Notes: a model not told the origin generated them from the letters alone. Counted from the stretch's first letter, positions 33,885 through 42,569 are shown. The stretch is 64,000 nt of DNA from an uncultured Pseudokineococcus sp. (GCF_947499845.1 NZ_CANMPM010000002.1:186001-250000), one strand, 5' to 3'. Numbers and translations are program-made.

Positions 33885-35168
33885 TCAGTCGGTGCCGGCC
33901 GCGGCCTGGACCGCGTCGACGACGTCCTGCGGGCTCGCCTGCCCGGCGAAGAGCAGCGCGATCTCGTCGTTCATGGCTCCGCCGACGTTCTCGCCGAAGG
34001 CCGTGTCGAAGTACAGCTGCACGTAGGGCGCGCTGTCGCGGTACTCGAGCAGGTCGGCCAGGGCCGGGTCCGAGACGGCGTCGTTGGCGGCCGGGTTGGT
34101 CGGCAGCCCCATGTCGCGCTCGGCGAAGCCGATCTGCACCTCGTCGGACAGCAGGTACTCGAGGAAGTCGGTGCAGATGGCCGGCGCGTCGGCCGAGCAC
34201 GCCCACGCGTCACCGCCGCCGAGGGCGGCCTCCGGGTCGCCCTCGCCGCCCGCGACCGCCGGGAAGGGGAACCAGCCGGTCTTCTCGCCCAGGCCCTCGT
34301 TGTCCTCGGTGAGGCCCTGCATGACGCCGGGCTCCCAGTGGCCGGCCAGCTCCATGGCCACCTGCTCGGTGGCGAGCAGGCCCGAGGCGCTCGCGGGTCC
34401 CTGCTGCGCCGGGGTGGCGAGGAAGCCCTCGTTGAAGGGCTCGGTCTCGATGAGGCCCTGGAGGTCCTCGCCCGCCGCGACGAAGCACGGGTCGGAGAAG
34501 TCGAGGGAGGTGACGGCGTCCTCGAGGACGTCCTGGCCGCACTCGCGCAGCGCCGTGTAGTACCAGTAGTGCGCCGCGGGCCACTTGTCGCCGGCGCCCA
34601 CGGAGATGGGCTGGATCCCGGCGTCCTTGAGGGCCTGGACGGCGGCGTCCAGCTCCTCCATCGTCTGCGGCGGCTCCGTGATGCCCGCCTGCTCGAAGAG
34701 GTCGGTGTTGTACCAGAACCCGACGACGCCGACCGAGAACGGCAGGGCGTAGGTCTGGCCGTCGATCTGCCAGCCGTTGACCGAGCTGCCGATGGTCTCG
34801 ATCGTCTCAGGCAGCTCGTCGGACAGGTCCATCGTCAGGCCCGCCTCGACGTGGTCGGCGAGCTCGCCGCCCCCGCGCTCCATGTAGACGTCGGGGGTGT
34901 CGCCGGTCTGGAAGGCGGCGTCGAGGCGCGTGAGCATGTCCTCGTGCGCCAGGGCGCTGATCTCGATCGTGGTGCCCGGGTTGGCGGCCTCGAAGTCCGC
35001 GGCGACCTGCTCGTAGTAGGCCTTGCCGGGGTCGGTGTTCGAGTTGTGCCACCAGGTGAGCGTGCTGCCGTCGGCGTCGCTGCCGCCGGAGTCGCCGCCG
35101 CCGCAGGCGGTCAGCGCGGTGGCGGTCGCCAGGAGCGCGACGGCCGTGAGGGCTCGGTTCCTCGCCAT
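33885..35168 (-). CDS. Sugar ABC transporter substrate-binding lipoprotein (BxlE type)
   Basis: 427 residues. The lipobox is LTACGGG, after the short signal peptide ALTAVALLATATALTAC, so the mature protein is lipid-anchored. The rest is a family 1 solute-binding fold (TLTWWHNSNTDPGKAYYEQV, QTGDTPDVYMERGGGELADH, FSVGVVGFWYNTDLFEQAGI). First gene of the uptake operon, divergent from lacI across a LacI-type operator. Xylobiose or longer xylo-oligosaccharides are the likely ligand from the linked GH3 and GH10 genes. ATG 35168 is preferred over the ATG at 35177, which is too close to AAGGA. Confidence 0.93.
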   Translation of the reverse strand: MARNRALTAVALLATATALTACGGGDSGGSDADGSTLTWWHNSNTDPGKAYYEQVAADFEAANPGTTIEISALAHEDMLTRLDAAFQTGDTPDVYMERGGGELADHVEAGLTMDLSDELPETIETIGSSVNGWQIDGQTYALPFSVGVVGFWYNTDLFEQAGITEPPQTMEELDAAVQALKDAGIQPISVGAGDKWPAAHYWYYTALRECGQDVLEDAVTSLDFSDPCFVAAGEDLQGLIETEPFNEGFLATPAQQGPASASGLLATEQVAMELAGHWEPGVMQGLTEDNEGLGEKTGWFPFPAVAGGEGDPEAALGGGDAWACSADAPAICTDFLEYLLSDEVQIGFAERDMGLPTNPAANDAVSDPALADLLEYRDSAPYVQLYFDTAFGENVGGAMNDEIALLFAGQASPQDVVDAVQAAAGTD

Positions 35169-35245
35169 GGGGTGCATGTCCTTCGTCGTCGTCGACCGGT
35201 GGAGGAGCGCGGAGAGCATGCGACGCGCGCAGCGCGGGTGTCAAA

Positions 35246-35259
35246 CGTTTTCGATAACG
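35246..35259. promoter_or_regulatory. LacI-type operator of the xylo-oligosaccharide locus
   Basis: CGTTTTCGATAACG is palindromic except for one base pair, centred on TCGA, and is flanked by AAA on the left and GTTT on the right; these AT-rich bases stand out in the GC-rich spacer. It lies between the binding-protein gene and the lacI gene. TACTGT at 35283-35288 is the probable -10 box of the leaderless lacI transcript. Confidence 0.8.
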
Positions 35260-35294
35260 GTTTCAACGCAGAGGCGGAGCGCTACTGTGCGGCC

Positions 35295-36341
35295 GTGACC
35301 GACCTCTGGCAGCGCGCGACGGCGCCCGCTGACCCCCCGCGCGTGACGATCACGGACGTCGCGCGCCTCGCGGGCGTGTCCGTGGCGACGGTGTCCAAGG
35401 TGGTGAACGGCCGCTACGGCGTCGCCGCCGGCACGGTGGAGCGCGTCCGGGGCGTCATCGCCGAGGTCGGCTACGAGACGAGCCTCGTCGCGCGCAGCCT
35501 GCGCAGCCACCGCACGGGCGTGCTCGGCATCCTCGTCGCCGAGTTCGAGCCCTTCAGCACCGAGATCCTCAAGGGCGCGGCCCGGGCCCTCGCGGGCACG
35601 GGGTTCGAGGTGCTCGCCTACGCCGGCGGCGGGCGGGCCGAGGAGGACGCCGGCTGGGAGCGCCGCTCCCTGTCCCGGCTCGGCGGCACGCTCATCGACG
35701 GCGCCGTCCTCGTGACACCCACCGTGGTGGGCGCCCCCGGCGGCGTGCCCGTCGTCGCCATCGACCCCCACGCCGGGCCCAGCGACGTGCCGACGGTCGA
35801 CGCCGACAACGTGCGCGGGGCGTGCCTCGCGACCGAGCACCTCCTGGAGCTCGGGCACCGGCGCATCGCCTTCCTCGGCGGCCGCCCCGGCCTGGAGTCC
35901 GCGCGGCTGCGCGAGGAGGGGTTCCGCTCCGCGATGGCCGAGGCCGGGGTGCCCGTCGACCCGGCGCTCGTGCGGGTCGCCGGCTACCGCCCGCAGACGA
36001 CGCAGGGACCGGCCCGGGAGCTCCTCGCGGGGCCGGACCGCCCGACCGCCGTCTTCGCCGCCAACGACGTCTCCGCCATCGCCACCATGGAGGTCGCCCG
36101 TGACCTCGGGCTGTCGGTGCCGGACGACGTGTCCGTCGTCGGCTTCGACAACGTCCCCGAGGCGGCGCTGGCGCAGCCGCCCCTGACGACCGTGGCCCAG
36201 CCGATGCAGGCGATGGGCACGGCGGCCGTGGAGCTCCTCGTGCGCCGCCTGACGGGCTCGCCCGACGACGCGCCCGACGGCGGCACGCACGTCCGTCTGC
36301 CCACCGAGCTCGTCGTCCGCGGCTCGACGCGACCGCTCTGA
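35295..36341 (+). CDS. LacI-family transcriptional repressor (BxlR type)
   Basis: 348 residues. HTH: VTITDVARLAGVSVATVSKV, followed by the hinge helix region and a periplasmic-binding-like effector domain ending with SVVGFDNVPEAALAQPPLTT. It probably represses the divergent transporter/GH3 operon and itself by binding the operator at 35246-35259, and is released by a xylo-oligosaccharide. The GTG at 35295 lies 6 nt after TACTGT, so it is leaderless. Confidence 0.94.
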   Translation: MTDLWQRATAPADPPRVTITDVARLAGVSVATVSKVVNGRYGVAAGTVERVRGVIAEVGYETSLVARSLRSHRTGVLGILVAEFEPFSTEILKGAARALAGTGFEVLAYAGGGRAEEDAGWERRSLSRLGGTLIDGAVLVTPTVVGAPGGVPVVAIDPHAGPSDVPTVDADNVRGACLATEHLLELGHRRIAFLGGRPGLESARLREEGFRSAMAEAGVPVDPALVRVAGYRPQTTQGPARELLAGPDRPTAVFAANDVSAIATMEVARDLGLSVPDDVSVVGFDNVPEAALAQPPLTTVAQPMQAMGTAAVELLVRRLTGSPDDAPDGGTHVRLPTELVVRGSTRPL

Positions 36342-36418
36342 CTCCCCCGCGGGGGACGGCCCCGCCGCGACCTCGCGCCCCCGCCCCCCGCCCCTGCCGC
36401 ACCGACGAGGAGGCCGCC

Positions 36419-37714
36419 GTGCCCGCCCCGCACCGCTCCCCCGCCCCGGACGCCTCGCTCGCCCACCGCCGCGCCGACGCCGTGCTCGCGGTGCGCGACG
36501 CGGAGGGCGCGCCGCTCGCCCACGCCGACGTCGTCGTCGAGCAGGTCCGCCCCGCGCTGGCGCTGGGGAACATCGGCTTCGACCTCGTCGGCTTCGCGAA
36601 CGGCGAGGAGGAGGCCGACCCCGGCAGCCCCTTCGGCGGCGCCGCGCCGTCGCGGGGCGCGCACCTGGCCGAGCTCTTCCTCGGGCTCTACGACACCGCC
36701 ACGCTGCCCTTCTACTGGGGCGGCTTCGAGCCGGTCCGCGGTCGACCGGACACCGCGCGGCTCCTCGCCACCGCCCGGTGGCTCGCCGACCGCGGGGTCC
36801 GGCTCAAGGGCCACCCGCTCGTCTGGCACACCGTGACCGCCGACTGGCTGCGCGACCTGCCGACCGACGAGGTCGAGGAGGCCCAGCGGGCGCGCATCCG
36901 CCGCGAGGTCGGCGACTTCGCCGGCCTCGTCGACACGTGGGACGCCATCAACGAGGTGGTGATCATGCCGGTGTTCGCCAACGAGGAGCACACGAACGGC
37001 ATCACCCGCCTGTGCCGCGAGCGCGGGCGCATCGCGACGGTGCGGATGGCCTTCGAGGAGGCGCGGGGGGTGAACCCGCGGGCGACCCTGCTGCTCAACG
37101 ACTTCGACATGTCGACGGCCTACGAGTGCCTGGTCGAGGGCGTGCTCGAGGCGGGCGTGCAGGTGGACGCGCTCGGCCTGCAGAGCCACATGCACCAGGG
37201 GTACTGGGGCGAGGAGCGCACGCTCGAGGTCCTCGAGCGCTTCTCCCGGTACGGCCTGCCGATCCACATGACCGAGTCCACCCTGCTGTCCGGCGACCTC
37301 ATGCCCCCCGAGGTCGAGGACCTCAACGACTTCCGACCCGCCGCCTGGCCCTCGACGCCCGAGGGCGAGGAGCGGCAGGCGGACGAGCTGGTGCGCCACT
37401 ACCGCACCCTCGCCTCCCACCCCTCCGTCGAGGCCATCACCTACTGGGGACTGACGGACGAGGGCGCCTGGCTCGGCGCCCCCGTCGGGCTCGTGCGCGC
37501 GGACGGGACGACGAAGCCGTCCTACGACGCCCTGCGCGACCTCGTGCGGGGCGAGTGGTGGCTGCCGCCCACGACGCTGCGCACCGACGGCGAGGGTCGC
37601 GTCGGCGTCGCGGGGCACCTCGGCGACTACCGGCTGACGCACCGGGGCGCCGGCGCCGACCTCGCGCTGGCGGAGGCGGGCGCGACGACGGTCGAGGTCG
37701 CGCTCCCGCGCTGA
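36419..37714 (+). CDS. GH10 endo-1,4-beta-xylanase, cytoplasmic
   Basis: 431 residues. GH10 signatures: GHPLVWHTVTADWL, acid/base Glu179 in TWDAINEVV and nucleophile Glu286 in IHMTEST. The protein lacks a signal peptide and any carbohydrate-binding module, and has a ~65-residue beta-rich N-terminal part (LAVRDAEGAPLAHADVVVEQ) of the kind seen in intracellular GH10 enzymes. It would trim imported xylo-oligosaccharides before the GH3 enzyme finishes them. AGGAGG lies just upstream of the GTG. It follows lacI by 77 bp and may share its transcript. Confidence 0.9.
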   Translation: MPAPHRSPAPDASLAHRRADAVLAVRDAEGAPLAHADVVVEQVRPALALGNIGFDLVGFANGEEEADPGSPFGGAAPSRGAHLAELFLGLYDTATLPFYWGGFEPVRGRPDTARLLATARWLADRGVRLKGHPLVWHTVTADWLRDLPTDEVEEAQRARIRREVGDFAGLVDTWDAINEVVIMPVFANEEHTNGITRLCRERGRIATVRMAFEEARGVNPRATLLLNDFDMSTAYECLVEGVLEAGVQVDALGLQSHMHQGYWGEERTLEVLERFSRYGLPIHMTESTLLSGDLMPPEVEDLNDFRPAAWPSTPEGEERQADELVRHYRTLASHPSVEAITYWGLTDEGAWLGAPVGLVRADGTTKPSYDALRDLVRGEWWLPPTTLRTDGEGRVGVAGHLGDYRLTHRGAGADLALAEAGATTVEVALPR

Positions 37715-37742
37715 CGCCCGGGGCCCCGCCCGGCGCGACCCG

Positions 37743-37797
37743 CAGCGGACGCACAGGCGACTCCCAGGCGAGGGGGAGGCACCCGCCAGGCCGGGCG
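37743..37797 (+). promoter_or_regulatory. Phased 11-bp direct repeats upstream of the response-regulator gene
   Basis: Reading in 11-bp steps from 37743: CAGCGGACGCA, CAGGCGACTCC, CAGGCGAGGGG, GAGGCACCCGC, CAGGCCGGGCG. The CAGGCGA half-site is exact in units two and three. Head-to-tail half-sites 11 bp apart are the usual arrangement for OmpR/PhoB-type regulators. A related three-unit array stands upstream of the htrA-like gene. Confidence 0.6.
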
Positions 37798-37812
37798 CGC
37801 ACACTGGCGGGC

Positions 37813-38544
37813 ATGAGCACAGGACCGGCCGAGGCGCGGCTCCTCGTCGTCGACGACGAGCCGAACATCCGCGAGCTGCTGTCCACCTCGCTCCGCTTCG
37901 CCGGGTTCGAGGTTCACACGGCGGAGGACGGGCACGAGGCGCTGCGCCAGGCCGAGCGCGTGCGCCCGGACCTGCTCGTCCTCGACGTGATGATGCCGGA
38001 CCTCGACGGGTTCGCCGTCACCAAGCGGCTGCGCGAGCGCGGGCGCGACACCCCCGTCCTCTTCCTCACCGCGAAGGACGACCTCGCCGACCGGGTGCAA
38101 GGCCTCACCGTCGGCGGCGACGACTACGTCACCAAGCCCTTCAGCCTCGAGGAGGTCGTGGCCCGCATCCGCGCCATCCTGCGGCGGACGGGCGGCGGCG
38201 CCGCCGCGGCGCCGGGGCGGCTCGTCTTCGCCGACCTGGAGATGGACGAGGACAGCCACGAGGTGCGCCGCGGCGGGCGCGACGTCGAGCTCTCCCCCAC
38301 CGAGTTCAAGCTGCTGCGCTACCTCATGCTCAACCCGAACCGGGTGCTGTCGAAGTCGCAGATCCTCGACCACGTGTGGAACTACGACTTCAACGGCGAG
38401 GCGGGCATCGTCGAGTCCTACATCTCCTACCTGCGCCGCAAGGTCGACACCGGCACAGGCCTCGACGGCCAGCCCGTGCACCCGCTGATCCACACCCGTC
38501 GCGGCGTCGGGTACGTGCTGCGCCTGCCGCCCGAGGCGGCGTGA
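37813..38544 (+). CDS. OmpR/PhoB-family response regulator
   Basis: 243 residues. The receiver has acidic pocket VVDDEP, phospho-acceptor Asp58 (LVLDVMMPD), Thr in LFLTAKD and Lys108 (VTKPF). The winged helix has SPTEFKLLRYLMLNPNRVLS and VESYISYLRRKVD. Its stop overlaps the GTG of the cognate kinase gene. The histidine kinase and an HtrA-type protease downstream suggest an envelope-stress system. ATG at 37813 is 16 nt after the phased direct repeats. Confidence 0.95.
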   Translation: MSTGPAEARLLVVDDEPNIRELLSTSLRFAGFEVHTAEDGHEALRQAERVRPDLLVLDVMMPDLDGFAVTKRLRERGRDTPVLFLTAKDDLADRVQGLTVGGDDYVTKPFSLEEVVARIRAILRRTGGGAAAAPGRLVFADLEMDEDSHEVRRGGRDVELSPTEFKLLRYLMLNPNRVLSKSQILDHVWNYDFNGEAGIVESYISYLRRKVDTGTGLDGQPVHPLIHTRRGVGYVLRLPPEAA

Positions 38545-40199
38545 GCCCCACCCGGTACGCCCAGCTGGCCGGGCGCCTGCCCGAGCCGGTGCGCCGCCGG
38601 CTCCCCGCCGAGCCGCCGCAGCCGGTCGTCGACGACGACGGCGTCGAGCGTCGCCCGCCGGCCGCGCGCTGGGCCGACCAGTTCCCGCTGAGTACCAAGC
38701 TCGTCGTGCTCGTCGCGGCGCTCCTCCTGCTCGCGCTGCTCATCACCGGCGTCGCGACGACGTCCCTCCTGCGCGCCGTCCTCGTCGGCAACGTCGACGA
38801 CCAGCTGCGCGCGCAGAGCGCCACGACCCTCGACCTGCAGACGCTCGTCGCGCGGCAGCGCGCCGGCGAGGAGTCCGCCGTGCCCACGGACTACGCGCTC
38901 CTGCTGTCCACGGGGGTGCCGGGCCAGGTGACCGTCCTCGCCGCCCCGGCCGTGGGCAGCCCCGAGGTCGGCGACGTCGACCTCGAGGAGGCCCGCGAGC
39001 GCGACCGGCAGCCGTACCGGGCCGAGGGCACGGACGGTAGCGACTGGCGCGTCGTCTCGGTGCCCGTGACGTGGCGGCCGACGGGCGAGGACCTCGTGCT
39101 CTCCATCGGCTACCCGCTGCGCAGCGTCGACGCCGCCGTGGCCCGCACCCGGGCGCTCTTCTGGCTCGTCGCCCTCGCCGTGCTCGTCGCCGCGGCGCTC
39201 GCCGGGAGGGTGGCGGTCCGCCGCTCGCTGCGGCCGCTGCGCGAGGTCGAGGCCGTCGCGGTGGCCTACGGCGCCGGCGACACGAGCCGGCGCGTGCCCG
39301 ACGCGTGGCCGGGCACGGAGGTGGGCCGCCTCGGCGGCGCCGTCAACGCCATGCTCGAGCGGATCGAGAGCGCGCTCGCCGCGCGCGAGGCCTCCGAGGC
39401 GCGCATGCGCCGCTTCGTCGCGGACGCCAGCCACGAGCTGCGGACGCCGCTCGCGACCATCCGCGGCTTCGCCGAGCTCCACCGGCAGGGCGCCGTCCGC
39501 GACCCCGAGCAGGTCGGGGCCGCCTTCGGCCGCATCGAGACGGAGTCCGCGCGCCTCGGGTCGCTCGTCGAGGACCTCCTGGCCCTCACCCGCCTCGACG
39601 AGCAGCGGCCCCTGCGCCGCGACCCCGTCGACCTCCTCGTCATCGCGGGCGACGCCGTGCACGACCTGCGCGCGCTCGCTCCGGACCGGCCGGCGCGCCT
39701 CGTCGGGCTGGACGGCTCGCCCGCGCCCGCCCCGGCGCCGGTGACGGGCGACGACGCCCGTCTGCGGCAGGTCCTCACCAACCTCGTCGGCAACGCCGTC
39801 CGGCACACGCCCGCCGGCACGCCGCTGGAGATCGGGGTGGGCGTGCGCCGCCACGAGGGCGGCGCCTGGGCCACCTGGCAGGTCGTCGACCACGGCGCCG
39901 GCATCCCGCCCGAGGAGGCCGAGCGCGTCTTCGAGCGCTTCTACCGCTCGGACGCCTCGCGCACGCGCGGCACCGGGGGCGGCAGCGGGCTCGGCCTCGC
40001 CATCGTGGCCGCGCTCGTGCGGGCGCACGGCGGCGCCGCCCGCGTCGTCGCGACGCCGGGCGGGGGGACGACCGTCGAGGTCGCCCTGCCCGCTGAGGAG
40101 CCGGCCGACGAGCTCCCCGAGGCCGAGGACCACGAGGCCCTCGACCTCGACGGCCCCGACGTCCCTGACCAGGCCGACCGGACGCCCCGGGGTTCATAG
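38541..40199 (+). CDS. Sensor histidine kinase
   Basis: 552 residues. Two membrane segments (about residues 54-80 and 205-230) flank a ~125-residue extracytoplasmic sensor. A HAMP domain follows, then the phospho-acceptor His298 (DASHELRTPLATIRG), the N-box LTNLVGNAVRHTPAG, G1 VVDHGAGIPPEEAERVFERF and G2 GGSGLGLAIV. The last ~40 residues form an acidic tail. GTG 38541 overlaps the response-regulator stop (GTGA). Similar in layout to TcrY/MtrB-type kinases of actinobacteria; signal unknown. Confidence 0.95.
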   Translation: MSPTRYAQLAGRLPEPVRRRLPAEPPQPVVDDDGVERRPPAARWADQFPLSTKLVVLVAALLLLALLITGVATTSLLRAVLVGNVDDQLRAQSATTLDLQTLVARQRAGEESAVPTDYALLLSTGVPGQVTVLAAPAVGSPEVGDVDLEEARERDRQPYRAEGTDGSDWRVVSVPVTWRPTGEDLVLSIGYPLRSVDAAVARTRALFWLVALAVLVAAALAGRVAVRRSLRPLREVEAVAVAYGAGDTSRRVPDAWPGTEVGRLGGAVNAMLERIESALAAREASEARMRRFVADASHELRTPLATIRGFAELHRQGAVRDPEQVGAAFGRIETESARLGSLVEDLLALTRLDEQRPLRRDPVDLLVIAGDAVHDLRALAPDRPARLVGLDGSPAPAPAPVTGDDARLRQVLTNLVGNAVRHTPAGTPLEIGVGVRRHEGGAWATWQVVDHGAGIPPEEAERVFERFYRSDASRTRGTGGGSGLGLAIVAALVRAHGGAARVVATPGGGTTVEVALPAEEPADELPEAEDHEALDLDGPDVPDQADRTPRGS

Positions 40200-40229
40200 G
40201 GAACGTCCAGGCTGCGTCCTGGGTGCGTG
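40197..40229 (+). promoter_or_regulatory. Three phased 11-bp repeats upstream of the htrA-like gene
   Basis: TAGGGAACGTC, CAGGCTGCGTC and CTGGGTGCGTG run head to tail without gaps, starting at the kinase stop codon. They match the pattern of the array upstream of the response regulator (CAGG-type half-site every 11 bp), so the regulator probably controls the protease gene directly. Confidence 0.6.
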
Positions 40230-40306
40230 CACCCTCGGGGTCTCTACTGGGTCCATCGCCCGGGGCGCCCTGCCGCCGGGCCGCGCTCCAGCCGCAGGAG
40301 GACGAC

Positions 40307-41836
40307 GTGACCCACTCGACCCAGCACCGCAACGGCACCGACGACGGCGCCTCGGGGCCCTACGGCCGACCGACCTCCGGCCACGACGCCCACGACGCCT
40401 ACGGCCGCGACCCGTACGGCCGCGCCCCCTACGACGGCGCCCCCCACGACGGCGCCGGAGCCCCCTCCGACCGCTACGCGGGGACGCCGACCGGCGGCCG
40501 CCCGAGCGACCGGGGCGCCGGCAGCCCCTGGCCGGGCGGGGCCGACGACCGCGGCGCGGCCGGCCGCCCCGGCCAGGGCGAGGGCCCCGCCTGGTACGGC
40601 GGCGCGACGCCCCCGCCCGCCGCCCCCGGTGACGGGTCCCCCTCCGGCGGGCGGGCGCCCCGCGACCGCCGCCGCCCGGGCTGGGGCGCGCTCGTGGCGG
40701 TCGGGGTCGTGGCCGCGCTCGTCGGCGGCGGGGCGGCCGTGGGCGTCGGCGCCCTCGCGGGCCCCTCGAGCACCTCGAGCACGACGGCCGCCCTGGCCCC
40801 CTCCTCGAGCTCCTCGTCCTCGGGGAGCAGCAGCGCGCCGGCGACGACGGACGCGGTCGACTGGCAGGCCGTGTCGCGCCGGGTGGCGCCGAGCGTCGTC
40901 GCCATCCAGGTGGCGAGCCAGACCGCCCAGGGCGAGGGCTCCGGCGTCGTGCTCGACGACCAGGGCCACGTCCTCACGAACTACCACGTCGTCAACGGCG
41001 CGGGCAGCGGCGCGCAGATGCGCGTCGTCCTCCCGGACGGACGCGTGTACGACGACGTCACCGTGGTGGGCCAGGACGCGGCGACCGACCTCGCCGTCAT
41101 CCAGATCGCGAACCCGCCCTCGGACCTCCGGCCGGCCACCCTGGGCGACTCCTCCGCCGTCGAGGTCGGGCAGCCCGTCATGGCCGTCGGCAACCCGCTG
41201 GGCCTGTCCGACACCGTGACCACGGGCATCGTCTCGGCGCTCGACCGCCCCGTGACGACGACGCAGGAGAGCACCGGCCAGCAGTCGCAGCAGCAGCTGC
41301 CCTTCGGCTTCCAGCAGCAGCAGCAGGCCCCGCCGGAGCAGGTCGTCACCAACGCCATCCAGACCGACGCGGCGATCAACCCGGGCAACTCCGGCGGCGC
41401 TCTCGTGGACGCCGCGGGCGACGTCATCGGCATCAACTCGTCCATCGCCAGCACGGGCCAGCAGGCCGGCTCCATCGGCCTGGGCTTCGCCATCCCGTCG
41501 AACGAGGCGAAGCGCATCGCGACCGAGCTGATCCAGGACGGCGCGGCCGACCACGCCTGGCTGGGCGTGACCCTCACGGACACGACGGCCACCGCCGACG
41601 GCACCACCCGCCTCGCCGCCGGCATCCAGTCGGTCACCGACGGGACGCCCGCGGCGGACGCCGGCCTGCGGGCGGGCGACGCCGTCACCGCCATCGACGG
41701 CCAGCCCGTCGAGGGCGCCGAGTCCCTCACGGCGCAGCTGCGCGAGCGGGCCCCCGGCACGACGGTGACGCTCGCCGTCGTCCGCGACGGCGCGCAGAGC
41801 TCCGTGCAGGCGACGCTCGGCACCCGCGAGGACTGA
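40307..41836 (+). CDS. HtrA/DegP-like membrane-anchored serine protease with PDZ domain
   Basis: 509 residues. A ~125-residue Gly/Pro/Asp-rich cytoplasmic segment precedes one membrane helix (ALVAVGVVAALVGGGAAVGV). The trypsin-like domain has His227 (TNYHVVNG), Asp261 (AATDLAVIQI) and Ser362 (NPGNSGGAL), and the C-terminal PDZ domain starts near SVTDGTPAADAGLRAGDAV. A Gln-rich insert (QQQLPFGFQQQQQ) lies between the active-site Asp and Ser. Extracytoplasmic quality control is the expected role, under the upstream two-component system. GTG with GCAGGAGGAC ribosome site. Confidence 0.95.
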   Translation: MTHSTQHRNGTDDGASGPYGRPTSGHDAHDAYGRDPYGRAPYDGAPHDGAGAPSDRYAGTPTGGRPSDRGAGSPWPGGADDRGAAGRPGQGEGPAWYGGATPPPAAPGDGSPSGGRAPRDRRRPGWGALVAVGVVAALVGGGAAVGVGALAGPSSTSSTTAALAPSSSSSSSGSSSAPATTDAVDWQAVSRRVAPSVVAIQVASQTAQGEGSGVVLDDQGHVLTNYHVVNGAGSGAQMRVVLPDGRVYDDVTVVGQDAATDLAVIQIANPPSDLRPATLGDSSAVEVGQPVMAVGNPLGLSDTVTTGIVSALDRPVTTTQESTGQQSQQQLPFGFQQQQQAPPEQVVTNAIQTDAAINPGNSGGALVDAAGDVIGINSSIASTGQQAGSIGLGFAIPSNEAKRIATELIQDGAADHAWLGVTLTDTTATADGTTRLAAGIQSVTDGTPAADAGLRAGDAVTAIDGQPVEGAESLTAQLRERAPGTTVTLAVVRDGAQSSVQATLGTRED

Positions 41837-41874
41837 CGGGTCCGGACGGGTCGCCGCGCGGCCCGCGCGACGAC

Positions 41875-41909
41875 GAGGAGCCCCCGGTGCACGCCGCCGG
41901 GGGCTCCTC
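41875..41909 (+). terminator. Strong hairpin terminator after the htrA-like gene
   Basis: GAGGAGCCCCCGG (41875-41887) pairs perfectly with CCGGGGGCTCCTC (41897-41909) across a 9-nt loop, 38 nt after the stop. Confidence 0.8.
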
Positions 41910-41960
41910 GGCGTCCGGGGCTCCTCGGCGTCCGGGGCTCCTCGGCGTCCGGGGCTCCCC
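41910..41960. repeat. 17-bp tandem repeat (3 units) derived from the terminator arm
   Basis: GGCGTCCGGGGCTCCTC at 41910-41926 and 41927-41943, with a third unit differing at the end (41944-41960). The CGGGGCTCCTC part repeats the terminator's right arm, so each unit can compete to pair with the left arm. Confidence 0.85.
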
Positions 41961-42024
41961 GGGCGTCGGTCACTGGCCCCGGGGGGCCTGTGGACGACGC
42001 CTGCGGGGCCCCGACGGGCGCCCC

Positions 42025-42030
42025 TAGCGT
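42025..42030 (+). promoter_or_regulatory. Probable -10 box (TAGCGT) of the WXG100 gene
   Basis: TANNNT-type box 46 nt upstream of the WXG100 GTG, downstream of the terminator. Confidence 0.4.
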
Positions 42031-42076
42031 CCCGGCGCAGCGGGACCGCACCGGTCCCCCGAGCCCAGGAGGCGCC

Positions 42077-42367
42077 GTGAGCAGGTTCGAGGTCGACAGC
42101 AGCCAGGTGCAGCAGGCGAGCGCGGCGGTCCGCGCGTCGTCGTCCGCGCTGGCCGGGGAGGTGGACCGGATGATGCGGTCCCTCCTCGACCTGCAGGGCA
42201 GCTGGAAGGGGCAGGCGTCCAGCCAGTTCCAGGCCGTCGTGGCGGACTGGCGGGGCACCCAGGAGCGGGTCCGCGCCTCGCTGGACCAGGTGAACGCGGC
42301 CCTGGCCGCGGCGGGCACCTCCTACGCCGAGGTCGAGGAGCGCAACGCCCGGATGTTCGCGCTCTGA
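42077..42367 (+). CDS. WXG100-family protein (ESAT-6-like), orphan
   Basis: 96 residues, two amphipathic helices with the turn GSWKGQASSQF (W-x-G at residues 42-44) and an even helical pattern, as in EsxA-type proteins. WXG100 proteins are substrates of ESX/type VII secretion, but no EccC ATPase, partner Esx or other ESX gene lies nearby. The C-terminal YxxxD/E-like signal appears as YAEVEE. GTG at 42077, AGGAGG just upstream. Confidence 0.88.
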   Translation: MSRFEVDSSQVQQASAAVRASSSALAGEVDRMMRSLLDLQGSWKGQASSQFQAVVADWRGTQERVRASLDQVNAALAAAGTSYAEVEERNARMFAL

Positions 42368-42398
42368 CCGACGCGCCTCCGACCGCGCGGCCCGGGCC

Positions 42399-42540
42399 CG
42401 GCGGCCCGGGCCGGGCGGGTCGGGGCCGGGCGGGTCGGGGCCGGGCGGTTCGGGGCGGGTCGGGGCCGGGCGGCTCGGGGCGGGTCGGGGCCGGGCGGGT
42501 CGACACTGGACGGGCCGGGGCCGGACGGGTCGGCTCGGGC
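42399..42540. repeat. G-rich degenerate tandem repeat upstream of moaA
   Basis: About ten copies of words built from GGGCCGGGCGGGTCGG and GGCGGGTC fill the 210-bp gap between the WXG100 and moaA genes. Runs of G3-G4 at short intervals make the plus strand a candidate for G-quadruplexes. No gene is seen. Confidence 0.75.
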
Positions 42541-42563
42541 CGACCCGTGCCCCGGGGCGGACG

Positions 42564-42569
42564 TATCCT
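42564..42569 (+). promoter_or_regulatory. Leaderless moaA promoter (-10 TATCCT)
   Basis: TATCCT ends 8 nt before the moaA ATG and no Shine-Dalgarno lies between, so the transcript probably begins at or next to the start codon. There is no room for a Moco riboswitch in such a leader. Confidence 0.55.
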
